Both the position numbers and the translations under genes were made by a program. 35,050 nucleotides of DNA. Source: Proteus alimentorum. GTDB taxonomy: Bacteria > Pseudomonadota > Gammaproteobacteria > Enterobacterales > Enterobacteriaceae. The stretch covers positions 1 through 35,050 of the forward strand of contig NZ_NBVR01000044.1 in the NCBI RefSeq assembly GCF_002607735.1. The letters are read 5' to 3'. The notes below the pieces were generated by a model, which saw only the letters and a list, made by a program, of their open reading frames with translations, ran no database searches and was not told the origin of the DNA. Below, piece by piece: positions 18,646 to 28,662 of the stretch (position 1 is the stretch's first letter; every line of letters starts with the position of its first letter).

Positions 18646-18673
18646 AGAATATCAGTTATGGGTTGCATTACAA
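18646..18673 (-). promoter_or_regulatory. Candidate rhlB promoter
   Basis: On the minus strand, TTGTAA (18673-18668), 16 nt, TATTCT (18651-18646), just upstream of the rhlB start codon. The resulting 5' leader would be very short and no strong ribosome binding site is visible, so the assignment is tentative. Confidence 0.35.
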
Positions 18674-18714
18674 AAGTTTATCCGCTGAAATGCAGACAGA
18701 CTTTTGTTATTTAA

Positions 18715-18723
18715 TGTTACACT
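18715..18723 (+). promoter_or_regulatory. Candidate trxA promoter (extended -10)
   Basis: TGT-TACACT forms an extended -10 element about 34 nt upstream of the trxA start; no clear -35 is seen. Confidence 0.4.
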
Positions 18724-18756
18724 GGTACGGTCAATATTATTCTTTGGAGTAGAACA

Positions 18757-19083
18757 ATGAGCGATAAAATCCTTCACTTATCTGACAGCAAATTCGATGC
18801 TGATGTATTAAATGCAACCGGCCCTGTGCTCGTTGATTTCTGGGCTGAATGGTGTGGCCCATGTAAAATGATTGCTCCTATTCTAGATGAAGTTGCAACA
18901 GAATACGCTGGTAAATTAACAGTTGCGAAGCTAAACATCGATCAAAACCCGCTGACAGCACCAAAATACGGCATTCGCGGTATTCCTACACTGATTTTAT
19001 TCAAAAACGGTGCAGTTGCTGCGACTAAAGTAGGTGCATTGTCAAAAACTCAACTGAAAGAGTTTTTAGACGAAAATATCTAA
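18757..19083 (+). CDS. trxA: Thioredoxin 1
   Basis: 108-residue cytosolic disulfide reductase with the redox motif WCGPC (Cys33 and Cys36), the cis-proline segment [11 protein letters not shown] and the Asp27 equivalent in VDFWAEW. It is almost identical in length to E. coli TrxA (109). It donates electrons to ribonucleotide reductase and other reductases and is itself reduced by thioredoxin reductase. The ATG has GGAG 7 nt upstream. It lies between divergent rhlB and the downstream rho, as in E. coli. Confidence 0.98.
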   Translation: MSDKILHLSDSKFDADVLNATGPVLVDFWAEWCGPCKMIAPILDEVATEYAGKLTVAKLNIDQNPLTAPKYGIRGIPTLILFKNGAVAATKVGALSKTQLKEFLDENI

Positions 19084-19649
19084 TTTGATTTAGATATCAA
19101 AAATAAAGTAGGACGTTTAGACCTTGTCATTATTTCTGTTATTGACCGCTAGACGTCCGCTTCGAAGCATGATAAGTTAGCGCCACTTACTTACATAATA
19201 TATCGGATCTACTTGTCAATATGATTAGACACGATTAAATAAGTCTGAGATATTGAATATCAAGCGTGCAAAGTAATAGAATTGAATAACATGATGTGAT
19301 ATTTAATCTAATATGATATTTAATATAAGTAATCTGAATTCATCTAACCAGTCAAGTTGCCTTAGAATAATCTATAGTATTCAAGGGATATAAATTTTTC
19401 CAAAGTATGTTCCTAACCCATAAGTTGAAAGTACACTCATGCATCGCGAAAATGAATGTCACTTCTCTGGGATAAAGCAGACTGGTCTAATAGTATTAAC
19501 ACTCTCTAACATTATCATTTTAGTTATACTCTTATGTTAGAAAGTTATAATCTGTAATTTTACACATGACGAAACTGACAGCAATTTGCTGTTATACTAT
19601 TCACGTTCATAGTTCGAGAGTTACCCCGAGTTATTAAGAACCCACCATT
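19084..19649 (+). other. Long trxA-rho intergenic / rho leader region
   Basis: 566 bases with no convincing gene, although E. coli has the short rhoL here. Visible structure: a 10-bp stem GGACGTTTAG (19111-19120) with CTAGACGTCC (19149-19158, one G-U pair) but no T run; a GCTTCGAAGC palindrome (19159-19168) directly after it; a long AT-rich stretch with several TATAAT-like boxes, including a perfect one at 19546-19551; and a CAGCAA-T-TTGCTG inverted repeat (19579-19591) over the extended -10 nearest rho. A 33-codon ATG frame at 19439-19540 is not convincing as a gene. Confidence 0.6.
19590..19598 (+). promoter_or_regulatory. Candidate proximal rho promoter (extended -10)
   Basis: TGT-TATACT is a strong extended -10 about 50 nt before the rho start codon. 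A palindrome, CAGCAA-T-TTGCTG (19579-19591), ends on its TG and could be an operator. Upstream AT-rich boxes may form additional promoters, and rho in E. coli has a long autoregulated leader. Confidence 0.45.
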
Positions 19650-20909
19650 ATGAATCTTACCGAATTAAAAAATACGCCGGTATCAGAACTGATAGCACTT
19701 GGCGAAAATATGGGGCTAGAGAATCTGGCTCGAATGAGAAAGCAAGACATTATTTTCTCTATCTTGAAGCAACACGCGAAAAGTGGAGAAGATATTTTCG
19801 GTGACGGTGTGCTGGAAATATTGCAGGATGGCTTCGGCTTCCTACGTTCCGCAGACAGTTCCTACCTTGCTGGTCCCGATGATATCTACGTTTCTCCAAG
19901 TCAAATTCGCCGTTTTAACCTTCGCACTGGTGACACCATCGCAGGGAAAATTCGTCCTCCTAAAGAAGGTGAACGTTATTTTGCCCTCCTAAAAGTTAAT
20001 GAAGTTAACTTTGATAAACCAGAAAATGCCCGCAGTAAAATCCTCTTTGAAAACTTAACACCTTTACATGCTAATAATCGTTTACGCATGGAACGTGGTA
20101 ATGGCTCAACAGAAGACTTAACTGCGCGTGTTCTTGACTTAGCGGCACCAATTGGCCGTGGTCAACGTGGTCTTATCGTTGCTCCACCAAAAGCGGGTAA
20201 AACCATGTTGCTGCAAAACATTGCGGCAAATATTGCTCATAACTACCCAGATTGCGTATTAATGGTACTTCTGATTGATGAACGTCCAGAAGAAGTGACA
20301 GAAATGCAACGCTTAGTAAAAGGGGAAGTTATTGCTTCAACCTTTGACGAGCCAGCTTCTCGCCACGTACAAGTAGCAGAAATGGTGATTGAAAAAGCGA
20401 AGCGCTTAGTTGAGCATAAAAAAGACGTTATCATCCTATTAGACTCCATCACACGTTTAGCGCGTGCTTATAACACAGTTGTTCCTTCATCAGGTAAAGT
20501 GTTAACCGGTGGTGTGGATGCAAACGCATTACATCGTCCTAAACGTTTCTTCGGTGCGGCTCGTAATGTTGAAGAAGGTGGTAGCTTGACTATCATTGCA
20601 ACAGCATTAGTCGATACGGGTTCTAAGATGGACGAAGTTATCTACGAAGAATTTAAGGGTACAGGTAATATGGAATTACACCTGTCTCGTAAAATTGCTG
20701 AAAAACGTGTGTTCCCTGCGATTGATTACAATCGTTCAGGTACACGTAAAGAAGAGCTACTGACGTCTCAAGATGAGCTACAAAAAATGTGGATCCTGCG
20801 TAAAATTATTCATCCAATGGGTGAAATTGACGCAATGGAATTCCTCATTAATAAGTTAGCAATGACTAAGACAAATGAAGAATTCTTCGACTTTATGAAG
20901 CGTTCATAA
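19650..20909 (+). CDS. rho: Transcription termination factor Rho
   Basis: 419 residues, the same length as E. coli Rho and nearly identical. The N-terminal OB-fold primary RNA-binding domain carries GFGFLRS (61-67). The RecA-like ATPase domain has Walker [13 protein letters not shown] (178-189), Walker [11 protein letters not shown], the Q loop [18 protein letters not shown] and the R loop KRFFGAARN. It is a hexameric RNA-dependent ATPase/translocase that ends untranslated transcripts. The start codon lacks a strong ribosome binding site (AAGAA at best), consistent with a gene that limits its own expression. A strong terminator follows. Confidence 0.98.
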   Translation: MNLTELKNTPVSELIALGENMGLENLARMRKQDIIFSILKQHAKSGEDIFGDGVLEILQDGFGFLRSADSSYLAGPDDIYVSPSQIRRFNLRTGDTIAGKIRPPKEGERYFALLKVNEVNFDKPENARSKILFENLTPLHANNRLRMERGNGSTEDLTARVLDLAAPIGRGQRGLIVAPPKAGKTMLLQNIAANIAHNYPDCVLMVLLIDERPEEVTEMQRLVKGEVIASTFDEPASRHVQVAEMVIEKAKRLVEHKKDVIILLDSITRLARAYNTVVPSSGKVLTGGVDANALHRPKRFFGAARNVEEGGSLTIIATALVDTGSKMDEVIYEEFKGTGNMELHLSRKIAEKRVFPAIDYNRSGTRKEELLTSQDELQKMWILRKIIHPMGEIDAMEFLINKLAMTKTNEEFFDFMKRS

Positions 20910-21315
20910 AGTGTATTAACAAAGTGATTGAGCTGAGAATAGGATTAAAATATTAAAATAGTGTGCTCTGTTATAGAATAAGTAATATCACCTCAATTTA
21001 TACGCTGTTAAGCTCGTTTACTTTGTGAGAATAACGATATGATGAAAACGCCACAACGATTGTGGCGTTTTTTGTTTTTTATGGATGTAATTTAATTTTA
21101 GATTGCAATATTTTAGCGGGATGTTGGTATATATATTGCATGTTTTAAGAATTGATAAAAATAGCGATGGCATCAATAAAAATAGTTAAGGAAAACTTAT
21201 AATTGGTGAAGGGTGGTGAGTTTTGAATAAACTCGTCGTGGTGAGGCTGGAAAAAAGAATAAAAACACATGGAAGCGTAAAATAACCAGCTATATTTATT
21301 ATAGAGAACAGTACT
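20910..21315 (+). other. Intergenic region between rho and the ECA cluster
   Basis: 406 bases with no gene. It contains the rho terminator, then an AT-rich control region for wecA with two direct copies of ATAAAAATAG at 21155-21164 and 21176-21185 (21 bp apart, two helical turns), bracketed by TTGAT/ATCAA, and a perfect TATAAT at 21198-21203 without a convincing -35. I found no ops/JUMPstart-like element. Confidence 0.6.
21045..21078 (+). terminator. rho terminator
   Basis: Perfect 12-bp stem AAAACGCCACAA (21045-21056) with TTGTGGCGTTTT (21060-21071), CGA loop and a long T tail, 136 nt after the rho stop. It isolates rho from the downstream ECA cluster. Confidence 0.93.
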
Positions 21316-22404
21316 GTGGATATACTAAAAATGAGCACAAGCGTTTTTTATGTGTTCTTATTTTCTTTCGCATTTTTATTCTTGGCGCGTAAAATTGCAA
21401 AGAAAATTGGACTCGTGGATAAACCGAATTATCGTAAAAAACATCATGGATTGATCCCCCTAGTTGGAGGAATATCAGTCTATTTTGGTATTGTTTTCGC
21501 ATTTTATATTTCAGATATCTATATTCCTCATAAGGAATTGTATCTGGCATGTGCGGGACTTCTTGTTTTTATCGGCGCGTTAGATGATCGCTTCGATATT
21601 AGTGTCAAAATTAGAGCAACAATCCAAGCTTTTGTTGGGATCGTGATGATGGTGGGAGCGGGATTAAAACTTGACACACTGGGTCATGCTTTTGGTCCTT
21701 GGGAAATGCATTTAGGGCCTTTTGGCTATATTGTTACACTTTTCGCTGTTTGGGCAGCAATCAATGCCTTCAATATGGTTGATGGTATTGATGGGTTATT
21801 AGGTGGTCTTTCTTGTGTCTCTTTTGGCGCGCTTGGTATTTTATTATATCAAAGTGGCAATTCAGCACTCGCATTCTGGTGCTTCTCATTTATCGCGGCA
21901 ATTTTACCTTATATCCTTTTAAACTTAGGGGTCTGCGGTAAAAAATTCAAAGTCTTTATGGGGGATGCGGGAAGTACATTGATTGGATTTACCATTATTT
22001 GGTTATTGGTCGCATCAACACAAGCTCAGCCTCGTCCTGTTAAAGCGGTAACCGCATTATGGATAATTGCTATTCCTCTTATGGATATGGTGGCAATTAT
22101 GTATCGTCGTTTACGCAAAGGAATGAGCCCGTTCTCTCCAGACCGTCAACATATTCACCATTTGATTATGCGTGCAGGTTTCACTTCCCGCCAAGCTTTC
22201 ATTCTGATTACACTGTCAGCCGCATTATTAGCAGCGATTGGTATTATCGGTCAAAACCTATCATTTGTGCCAGAATGGTTTATGTTGGCATTATTCTTGC
22301 TTGCATTTGTTATGTATGGTTATTGCATTAAACGCGCGTGGCGAGTCGCTCGTTTTATTAAACGACATAAGCGTCGCTTACGTAGAGCAACACAACAGCA
22401 TTAA
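21316..22404 (+). CDS. wecA: UDP-GlcNAc:undecaprenyl-phosphate GlcNAc-1-phosphate transferase
   Basis: 362-residue polytopic inner-membrane enzyme with about 11 hydrophobic segments. It makes lipid I (undecaprenyl-PP-GlcNAc), the first lipid intermediate of ECA and of many O antigens. Family residues are in place: Asp90/Asp91/Asp94 in ALDDRFD, Asp156/Asp159 in FNMVDGIDGL, MGDAGST and the cytoplasmic SPDRQHIHHL histidine motif. I start at GTG 21316, which aligns MDILKMST with the E. coli N-terminus; an ATG at 21331 would lose five residues. The basic C-terminus FIKRHKRRLRR is typical. First gene of the ECA cluster. Confidence 0.96.
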   Translation: MDILKMSTSVFYVFLFSFAFLFLARKIAKKIGLVDKPNYRKKHHGLIPLVGGISVYFGIVFAFYISDIYIPHKELYLACAGLLVFIGALDDRFDISVKIRATIQAFVGIVMMVGAGLKLDTLGHAFGPWEMHLGPFGYIVTLFAVWAAINAFNMVDGIDGLLGGLSCVSFGALGILLYQSGNSALAFWCFSFIAAILPYILLNLGVCGKKFKVFMGDAGSTLIGFTIIWLLVASTQAQPRPVKAVTALWIIAIPLMDMVAIMYRRLRKGMSPFSPDRQHIHHLIMRAGFTSRQAFILITLSAALLAAIGIIGQNLSFVPEWFMLALFLLAFVMYGYCIKRAWRVARFIKRHKRRLRRATQQH

Positions 22405-22428
22405 TATAAGCAGAGGTTTTTTAACGTG

Positions 22429-23487
22429 ATGAACTCGGAAAATAACGCCTCCCGACAGGGTGATCAGCCAGATAATGAACTCGATATTCGAGGTCTTTTT
22501 TGTGCACTTTGGTCAGGAAAAAGTTGGATTATAGGGTTCGCTCTGCTTTTTGCAGTGATTGCACTCGGCGCATCTTATTTGATGCAACCGAAATGGAGTG
22601 CAATCGCAATGACAGAGAAACCAACGATTAATAACTTAGGCAGTTATTATTCGCAATCTCAGTTCTTGCGCAATCTTGATACACAGATTAATCCAGCAGC
22701 ACAAACCTCAGCTTTAACTATTTCAGATGAAGCTTATCAAGAGTTTATTACTCAAATCGCGGCATTTGATACTCGTCGTGAGTTTTGGTTGCAAACGGAT
22801 TATTTCAAACAGCGCAAAGAGAGTGATGAACAGGCTAATGCCGCGTTATTGGATGAGTTAATTAATAATATTCAATTTACGCCTGCTGATGAGAAAAAAT
22901 TGGTTAATGATCAACTGAAACTTATCGCGGAAACATCAAAAGAAGCGAGCCAATTATTAAATGAGTATATTGCTTTTGCTAATAAGAGAGCATCTACCCA
23001 CCTTAATGATGAAGTGATAACCGCTTGGGCAACTAGAACTCAATCAATGAAAGCGTTAGTTAAACGTCAAGAAATGGCGGCTCAATCTGCGTATCAACGC
23101 CAAATTAACTTATTAGAGCAATCAATTAAAGTGGCTGAGAAACAAGGTATTTCTCAAAAACAAACCTCGATTGCGATTGATGAGTTACCGGATTCTAAAC
23201 TGTTTTTGTTAGGTGTTCCTCTGTTGCAATCACAGCTAGAAACTTTAGTCGCAACAGGTGCTGATTTTGATAGTGATTACGATCAAAATACGGCAATGTT
23301 AGCGACCCTTGCTGTGGGCGCAAAATTACAAGATAACTTCCAAACTTACCGTTTTCTACGTACCCCTGAAGATCCTGTGAAACGTGATAGTCCTCGTCGA
23401 GCCTTTATGATGGTACTTTGGGGCGCTATTGGTGTTTTAGCGGGTGCAGGTGTTGCATTAGTAAGACGCAGTTCATTAAAAAAATAA
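22429..23487 (+). CDS. wzzE: ECA polysaccharide chain-length modulator WzzE
   Basis: 352-residue class 1 polysaccharide co-polymerase. Two membrane segments, at about 34-56 and 325-345, flank a large periplasmic coiled-coil domain, and the family proline-rich segment RTPEDPVKRDSPRRAFM lies just before the second one. It sets ECA repeat number together with WzyE. ATG 22429 and GTG 22426 are both possible starts, three bases apart; AGAGG at 22412-22416 is better spaced for the GTG. It follows wecA by 24 nt and is separated from wecB by a 126-nt gap with a strong hairpin. Confidence 0.94.
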   Translation: MNSENNASRQGDQPDNELDIRGLFCALWSGKSWIIGFALLFAVIALGASYLMQPKWSAIAMTEKPTINNLGSYYSQSQFLRNLDTQINPAAQTSALTISDEAYQEFITQIAAFDTRREFWLQTDYFKQRKESDEQANAALLDELINNIQFTPADEKKLVNDQLKLIAETSKEASQLLNEYIAFANKRASTHLNDEVITAWATRTQSMKALVKRQEMAAQSAYQRQINLLEQSIKVAEKQGISQKQTSIAIDELPDSKLFLLGVPLLQSQLETLVATGADFDSDYDQNTAMLATLAVGAKLQDNFQTYRFLRTPEDPVKRDSPRRAFMMVLWGAIGVLAGAGVALVRRSSLKK

Positions 23488-23521
23488 TAATTAAATTTTG
23501 TCATCAATGACAATTACGAGG

Positions 23522-23545
23522 CATCAGGTGTTTCGACACCTGATG
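23522..23545 (+). other. Perfect hairpin with TTCG loop between wzzE and wecB
   Basis: CATCAGGTGT (23522-23531), loop TTCG, ACACCTGATG (23536-23545): ten perfect pairs, closed by a T-A pair. No T run follows, so it is not a standard intrinsic terminator; an RNA stability, processing or partial-attenuation element is more likely. Confidence 0.8.
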
Positions 23546-23613
23546 TATTGAGAATAAGGGCATATTGCTTTCCCAAAAATAAGCGATATAACAATGAAAA
23601 AAAGAGAGCCACT

Positions 23614-24744
23614 GTGAAAGTGTTGACTGTTTTTGGCACACGCCCTGAAGCGATAAAAATGGCACCTTTAGTGCACGCTTTAGCAAATGATGATTCGTTT
23701 GAAGCGAAGGTATGTGTTACGGCCCAACATCGAGAAATGCTTGATCAGGTATTAAATCTTTTTGAGATTAAACCAGATTACGATCTCAATATTATGAAAC
23801 CAGGACAAGATTTAACGGATATTACCTGTCGTATTTTAGAAGGGTTAAAACCGGTATTAGCGTCATTTCAACCTGATGTTGTTTTGGTACATGGTGATAC
23901 AACAACGACCATGGCAGCAAGTTTAGCCGCATTTTATCAACGAATTCCTGTTGGTCATGTGGAAGCTGGATTACGTACTGGCAATCTTTATTCCCCTTGG
24001 CCTGAAGAGGCAAACCGCACCATTGCAGGACATCTTGCAATGTATCATTTCGCACCAACAGAAACTGCAAAATTAAATTTGGTACGAGAAGCGGTTGCAG
24101 ATAAAAATATTTTTGTCACGGGAAATACGGTAATTGATGCGTTGTTTTGGGTAAGTGAAAGAGTGATGGGCAATCAAACACTCTTAAATGAGCTTGCTGT
24201 AAACTATCCATTTATTCAGCCTGACAAGAAAATGATCTTGGTAACAGGACATCGTCGAGAAAGCTTTGGTGGTGGTTTTGAACGTATCTGCCAAGCTTTA
24301 GCTGAAATTGCATTAGCACACCCAGATGTAGAAGTTGTCTATCCTGTTCACTTAAACCCTAATGTGAGTGAACCTGTTCAACGCATTCTTCATGGTATTG
24401 ATAATATTAAGCTAATACAGCCACAAGATTATCTCCCATTCGTTTATTTAATGAACCATGCTTACCTTATTTTGACTGACTCCGGTGGTATTCAAGAAGA
24501 AGCCCCTTCATTAGGTAAGCCCGTTCTTGTAATGCGAGACACAACAGAACGCCCAGAAGCTGTAGAAGCGGGCTCTGTTCGTTTAGTGGGAACAGATACT
24601 AAACGTATTGTTAGCGAAGTAACCTCTTTATTGACAGACGAAAACGCGTATCACCAAATGAGTAAGGCAACAAACCCTTATGGTGATGGTCATGCCTGCC
24701 AACGTATTCTTGAAGCATTGAAAAAAAATCAGGTGACATTATGA
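23614..24744 (+). CDS. wecB: UDP-N-acetylglucosamine 2-epimerase (non-hydrolysing)
   Basis: 376 residues, the same length as E. coli WecB. It interconverts UDP-GlcNAc and UDP-ManNAc in the cytoplasm. GT-B-like fold with the residues known from the E. coli enzyme at the same numbers: Lys15 in GTRPEAIKM, Asp95 in VHGDTTTT, Glu117 in HVEAGLRTG and Glu131 in PWPEEANR, plus [10 protein letters not shown] start at GTG 23614, which gives [16 protein letters not shown] as in E. coli and follows AGAGAG; an upstream start at 23548 would add 22 unconserved residues. Its stop overlaps wecC by 4 nt. Confidence 0.95.
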   Translation: MKVLTVFGTRPEAIKMAPLVHALANDDSFEAKVCVTAQHREMLDQVLNLFEIKPDYDLNIMKPGQDLTDITCRILEGLKPVLASFQPDVVLVHGDTTTTMAASLAAFYQRIPVGHVEAGLRTGNLYSPWPEEANRTIAGHLAMYHFAPTETAKLNLVREAVADKNIFVTGNTVIDALFWVSERVMGNQTLLNELAVNYPFIQPDKKMILVTGHRRESFGGGFERICQALAEIALAHPDVEVVYPVHLNPNVSEPVQRILHGIDNIKLIQPQDYLPFVYLMNHAYLILTDSGGIQEEAPSLGKPVLVMRDTTERPEAVEAGSVRLVGTDTKRIVSEVTSLLTDENAYHQMSKATNPYGDGHACQRILEALKKNQVTL

Positions 24745-26003
24745 GTTTTGAAACTATTTCTGTTATCGGCCTCGGCTACATTGGTTTACCTACAGCGGCA
24801 GCTTTTGCCTCTCGTAAAAAAAGCGTCATCGGTGTTGATGTTAATCAGCATGCAGTTGATACGATTAATAAAGGTCAAATTCACATTGTTGAGCCTGATC
24901 TTGATAAAGTCGTTAAACAAGCGGTTGAAGAAGGTCATTTAAAAGCCTATACCAAGCCACAGCCAGCAGATGCTTACCTTATTGCTGTACCTACACCTTT
25001 TAAAGGTGAGCATGAGCCTGATTTGGCTTATGTTGAAGCAGCAGCACGCTCTATCGCACCTGTACTGAAAAAAGGTGATCTTATTATTTTAGAATCAACC
25101 TCACCCGTTGGCTCTACTGAAAAAATGGCAGAATGGTTAGCCGAAGCTCGCCCAGACTTAACATTCCCTCATCAACAAGGTGAAGACGCTGATATCGATG
25201 TTGCTTACTGCCCTGAGCGTGTATTACCGGGACAAGTGATGATTGAACTTATCCGCAATGACCGTGTTGTGGGGGGGATGAACCGTAAATCATCAGAGCG
25301 TGCAAGCGAGTTATACAAGATTTTCCTTGAAGGTGAATGTGTTATCACTAATGCACGTACCGCGGAAATGTGTAAGCTGACTGAGAATAGCTTCCGCGAT
25401 GTTAATATTGCATTTGCAAATGAATTATCCCTGATCTGCGCTGACCAAGATATCAATGTGTGGGAGCTAATTAGCTTGGCGAACCGCCATCCTCGCGTCA
25501 ATATTTTACAACCGGGTCCTGGCGTTGGCGGGCACTGTATCGCTGTTGACCCTTGGTTTATCGTGTCACAAAATCCAAAACAATCCCGTTTAATTCACAC
25601 TGCGCGTTTGGTCAATGATGGCAAACCTGTGTGGGTTATCGATCAAGTTAAAGCCGCTGTTGCTGATTGCCTTACTGAAACAGGTAAACGTGCAAACGAA
25701 ATTAAGATTGCCTGCTTTGGTTTAGCCTTTAAACCTAATATTGATGACTTACGTGAAAGCCCAGCGATGAATATCACTAAACAAGTCGCGGATTGGCACA
25801 GTGGTACGACATTAGCAGTTGAGCCAAATATTCATGAGCTACCAACAAAACTGAAAGGGATCACAGAGTTAGTATCAACAGAGCAAGCATTGAAAGACGC
25901 TGATATTGTCTTAATGTTAGTTGATCACCAACAATTTAAAGCGATCCCTGGTAGTAAAGTCACTCAAAAATGGATTGTAGATACTAAAGGAGTATGGCGT
26001 TGA
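24741..26003 (+). CDS. wecC: UDP-N-acetyl-D-mannosamine dehydrogenase
   Basis: 420 residues, the same as E. coli WecC. It oxidises UDP-ManNAc twice with NAD+ to UDP-ManNAcA, the acidic sugar of ECA. UDP-sugar dehydrogenase architecture: N-terminal Rossmann [14 protein letters not shown] (10-23), [15 protein letters not shown], catalytic Lys212 in [12 protein letters not shown] and the catalytic Cys266 in [13 protein letters not shown], then a C-terminal UDP-binding domain with [21 protein letters not shown] overlap with wecB and a short overlap with rffG show tight translational coupling. Confidence 0.97.
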   Translation: MSFETISVIGLGYIGLPTAAAFASRKKSVIGVDVNQHAVDTINKGQIHIVEPDLDKVVKQAVEEGHLKAYTKPQPADAYLIAVPTPFKGEHEPDLAYVEAAARSIAPVLKKGDLIILESTSPVGSTEKMAEWLAEARPDLTFPHQQGEDADIDVAYCPERVLPGQVMIELIRNDRVVGGMNRKSSERASELYKIFLEGECVITNARTAEMCKLTENSFRDVNIAFANELSLICADQDINVWELISLANRHPRVNILQPGPGVGGHCIAVDPWFIVSQNPKQSRLIHTARLVNDGKPVWVIDQVKAAVADCLTETGKRANEIKIACFGLAFKPNIDDLRESPAMNITKQVADWHSGTTLAVEPNIHELPTKLKGITELVSTEQALKDADIVLMLVDHQQFKAIPGSKVTQKWIVDTKGVWR

Positions 26004-27067
26004 AACGCATTCTAGTGACAGGTGGAGCCGGTTTTATCGGCTCTGCTGTTGTTCGACATATTATTGAAAACACCAATGACAGCGTTGTTGTGGTGGATAA
26101 ACTGACTTATGCCGGTAATTTAGAGTCATTAGCAACTGTAGCTGACAGTGAACGCTATGCCTTTGAGCAAGTTGATATCTGTGATAGCGCTGAACTTGAT
26201 CGCTTATTTGCTCAATATCAGCCAGATGTTGTTATGCACTTAGCGGCAGAAAGCCATGTTGACCGTTCGATTGATGGTCCTGCTGCGTTTATTGAAACCA
26301 ACATTGTGGGTACTTACACTTTATTGGAAGCGGCTCGCCACTTTTGGCAGGTTTTACCTGAAGAGAAGAAAATTGCATTTCGTTTCCACCATATCTCAAC
26401 CGATGAAGTGTATGGCGATTTAGAAGGTACAGATGATTTCTTTACTGAAACTACACCTTATGCACCAAGTAGCCCATATTCTGCTTCTAAAGCGTCAAGC
26501 GACCATTTAGTTCGAGCTTGGTTGCGCACTTACGGTTTACCAACTGTGATCACGAACTGTTCGAATAATTATGGTCCTTACCATTTCCCTGAAAAATTAA
26601 TCCCATTAATTATCTTAAATGCGATTTCAGGAAAACCATTACCTGTTTATGGGAAAGGTGAACAGATCCGTGATTGGCTCTATGTTGAAGATCATGCTCG
26701 AGCCCTCTACTTAGTCGCAACAACAGCAACACCGGGTAAAACTTACAATATTGGTGGACACAATGAGCGTCGCAATATTGATGTCGTTAAAACGATTTGT
26801 GCGCTATTAGAAGAGTTGTATCCAGCAAAACCGGAAGGTGTTGCTCAGTATGTCGATCTCATCACTTATGTGAAAGACAGACCAGGCCATGACCTGCGCT
26901 ATGCGATTGATGCGGCGAAAATTGAAGCTGAATTAGGCTGGAAACCAGAAGAGACATTTGAATCTGGCATTCGTAAAACGGTTTTGTGGTATTTAAATAA
27001 CGAAACTTGGTGGAAACGTGTGTTAGATGGCTCTTATGCAGGTGAACGTCTAGGGCTTGGGAACTGA
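26000..27067 (+). CDS. rffG: dTDP-glucose 4,6-dehydratase 2
   Basis: 355-residue extended short-chain dehydrogenase that makes dTDP-4-keto-6-deoxyglucose on the way to dTDP-Fuc4NAc. NAD-binding TGGAGFIG (7-14), catalytic Thr134-Asp135-Glu136 in [10 protein letters not shown] and Tyr160-xxx-Lys164 in YSASK. I choose the TTG at 26000: AAGGAG (25987-25992) sits seven bases ahead of it, it gives MKRILVTGG as in E. coli, and TTGA overlaps the wecC stop. The in-frame ATG at 25994 is only one base from that ribosome binding site; it would add two residues. Confidence 0.93.
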   Translation: MKRILVTGGAGFIGSAVVRHIIENTNDSVVVVDKLTYAGNLESLATVADSERYAFEQVDICDSAELDRLFAQYQPDVVMHLAAESHVDRSIDGPAAFIETNIVGTYTLLEAARHFWQVLPEEKKIAFRFHHISTDEVYGDLEGTDDFFTETTPYAPSSPYSASKASSDHLVRAWLRTYGLPTVITNCSNNYGPYHFPEKLIPLIILNAISGKPLPVYGKGEQIRDWLYVEDHARALYLVATTATPGKTYNIGGHNERRNIDVVKTICALLEELYPAKPEGVAQYVDLITYVKDRPGHDLRYAIDAAKIEAELGWKPEETFESGIRKTVLWYLNNETWWKRVLDGSYAGERLGLGN

Positions 27068-27088
27068 TTAAGTAAAAAAGGATAAATA

Positions 27089-27970
27089 ATGAAAGGTATT
27101 ATTTTAGCGGGTGGCTCTGGTACACGACTGCATCCGATAACCAAAGGGGTATCGAAGCAGTTATTGCCTATCTATGATAAGCCCATGATCTATTATCCGC
27201 TTTCAGTTCTGATGCTTGCTGGTATTCGAGATATTTTGATCATCACAACACCAGATGACATGACCTCTTTTCAGCGCTTATTGGGTGATGGTTCTGCATT
27301 TGGTGTTCATCTTCAATATAAAATTCAGCCATCTCCTGATGGCTTAGCTCAAGCCTTTATTTTAGGTGAGGAATTTATTGGTGATGATCATTGCTGTTTG
27401 GTTTTAGGTGATAATATCTATTTTGGTCAAGGGTTTAGTCCAAAACTAAAACAAGTTGCACAACGTAAACGTGGTGCAACAGTTTTTGGTTATCAAGTGA
27501 TGGATCCTGAACGATTTGGTGTTGTTGAATTTGACGATGATTTTAAAGTGTTATCAATTGAAGAAAAACCAGAACAACCTAAATCTAATTGGGCAGTGAC
27601 AGGACTTTATTTTTACGATAACCGAGTGGTTGATTTTGCCAAACGCGTCAAACCTTCGATTCGTGGTGAATTAGAAATTACGTCGATTAACCAGATGTAT
27701 CTTGAATGTGGCGAGCTTAACGTTGAACTACTGGGGCGTGGTTTTGCGTGGTTAGATACAGGCACTCACGATAGTTTAATTGAAGCCAGTACCTTTGTTC
27801 AAACCGTTGAAAAGCGCCAAGGATTTAAAGTGGCATGTCTTGAAGAGATTGCTTGGCGTAATGGTTGGCTCAGTGATGACCAAGTAAGAGAAAGCGCAAA
27901 ATCACTGTCTAAAACAGGTTATGGTCGCTATCTATTGGATTTATTACATGTCCGTCCTCGCCAATATTAA
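27089..27970 (+). CDS. rffH: Glucose-1-phosphate thymidylyltransferase 2
   Basis: 293 residues, the same as E. coli RffH. It forms dTDP-glucose from glucose-1-phosphate and dTTP, the first step toward dTDP-Fuc4NAc. Nucleotidyltransferase signature [11 protein letters not shown] at 6-16, [15 protein letters not shown], the metal Asp in [10 protein letters not shown], and [12 protein letters not shown]. It comes after rffG although it acts before it, which is also the E. coli order. Its 3' end overlaps wecD by 23 nt. Confidence 0.96.
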   Translation: MKGIILAGGSGTRLHPITKGVSKQLLPIYDKPMIYYPLSVLMLAGIRDILIITTPDDMTSFQRLLGDGSAFGVHLQYKIQPSPDGLAQAFILGEEFIGDDHCCLVLGDNIYFGQGFSPKLKQVAQRKRGATVFGYQVMDPERFGVVEFDDDFKVLSIEEKPEQPKSNWAVTGLYFYDNRVVDFAKRVKPSIRGELEITSINQMYLECGELNVELLGRGFAWLDTGTHDSLIEASTFVQTVEKRQGFKVACLEEIAWRNGWLSDDQVRESAKSLSKTGYGRYLLDLLHVRPRQY

Positions 27971-28661
27971 TTATCTTGAGTGGGAAAGCGAGTATTTCTC
28001 CCTCAAAACAGGGCGCCTTGAGTTTGACACACAAGCGCCCGCGTTAACAGACGACCAACTTGACGCTTTTGCTGTGGTTCAAGCTAAAGTCGCATCTCAT
28101 GAGCTTTCTCTCATCGATAAACTCAGCCAATTAGGTTTTCAATTTGCGGAAGGTGAAATTGATTTTAAACTATCAATTGGCACAGAAAATGCTTGTAAGA
28201 AAGCGACCGAATATTGTGTTAGAAAAGCCAATGAAGATGATATCGATTTATTGATGGCAACGGCCTCGGAAGCTTTTGTACAAAGTCGTTTTAGAACACC
28301 TTGGTATCAAGAAGGTGATAGCAGTCGTTTTTATGCATTATGGGTTAAAAAGGCGGTGTTAGGTACGTTCGATGATATCTGCTTACTGACTTATGATGCA
28401 GAAAACAATGTCAGTGGTTTTGTCACTTTACGCCATCTATCTGAAAGTGAAGCAAGAGTGGGATTACTCGCAGTAATGCCCAACAGAATAGGACAAGGCA
28501 TTGGTAAACAACTGATGTCGGCCGCGAAGTTTTGGTGCCAACAACAAGGTATTTCAACCTTATATGTTGCAACACAGATCAGCAATATTGCAGCTTCGCG
28601 TTTATACACACACAGTGGGGGCTTAATAGAAAGCACCACTTATTGGTTATACAGGGGATAA
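27948..28661 (+). CDS. wecD: dTDP-fucosamine acetyltransferase (GNAT family)
   Basis: 237 residues, moderately conserved with E. coli WecD (224). It acetylates dTDP-4-amino-4,6-dideoxygalactose from acetyl-CoA to give dTDP-Fuc4NAc. The N-terminal half is variable; the C-terminal half (about 95-237) is a GNAT domain with [13 protein letters not shown], the acetyl-CoA loop [12 protein letters not shown] and [25 protein letters not shown] start at ATG 27948, aligned with the E. coli N-terminus and overlapping rffH by 23 nt; an in-frame upstream start at 27921 is less likely. It is the least conserved enzyme of the cluster. Confidence 0.9.
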   Translation: MSVLANINYLEWESEYFSLKTGRLEFDTQAPALTDDQLDAFAVVQAKVASHELSLIDKLSQLGFQFAEGEIDFKLSIGTENACKKATEYCVRKANEDDIDLLMATASEAFVQSRFRTPWYQEGDSSRFYALWVKKAVLGTFDDICLLTYDAENNVSGFVTLRHLSESEARVGLLAVMPNRIGQGIGKQLMSAAKFWCQQQGISTLYVATQISNIAASRLYTHSGGLIESTTYWLYRG

Positions 28662-28662
28662 T

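Noticed and set aside
19439-19540. 33-codon ATG frame in the rho leader, with a hydrophobic C-terminal half, the same length as E. coli RhoL
   Set aside because: No sequence similarity to RhoL that I can see, weak ribosome binding site, and short hydrophobic frames are expected by chance in AT-rich DNA.
21042-21114. Short ATG frame starting at the rho terminator
   Set aside because: It consists of the terminator stem and T tail; no ribosome binding site or conservation is expected.
21060-21315. ops/JUMPstart element before the polysaccharide cluster
   Set aside because: I looked for GGCGGTAGCGTG-like sequence upstream of wecA and found none.
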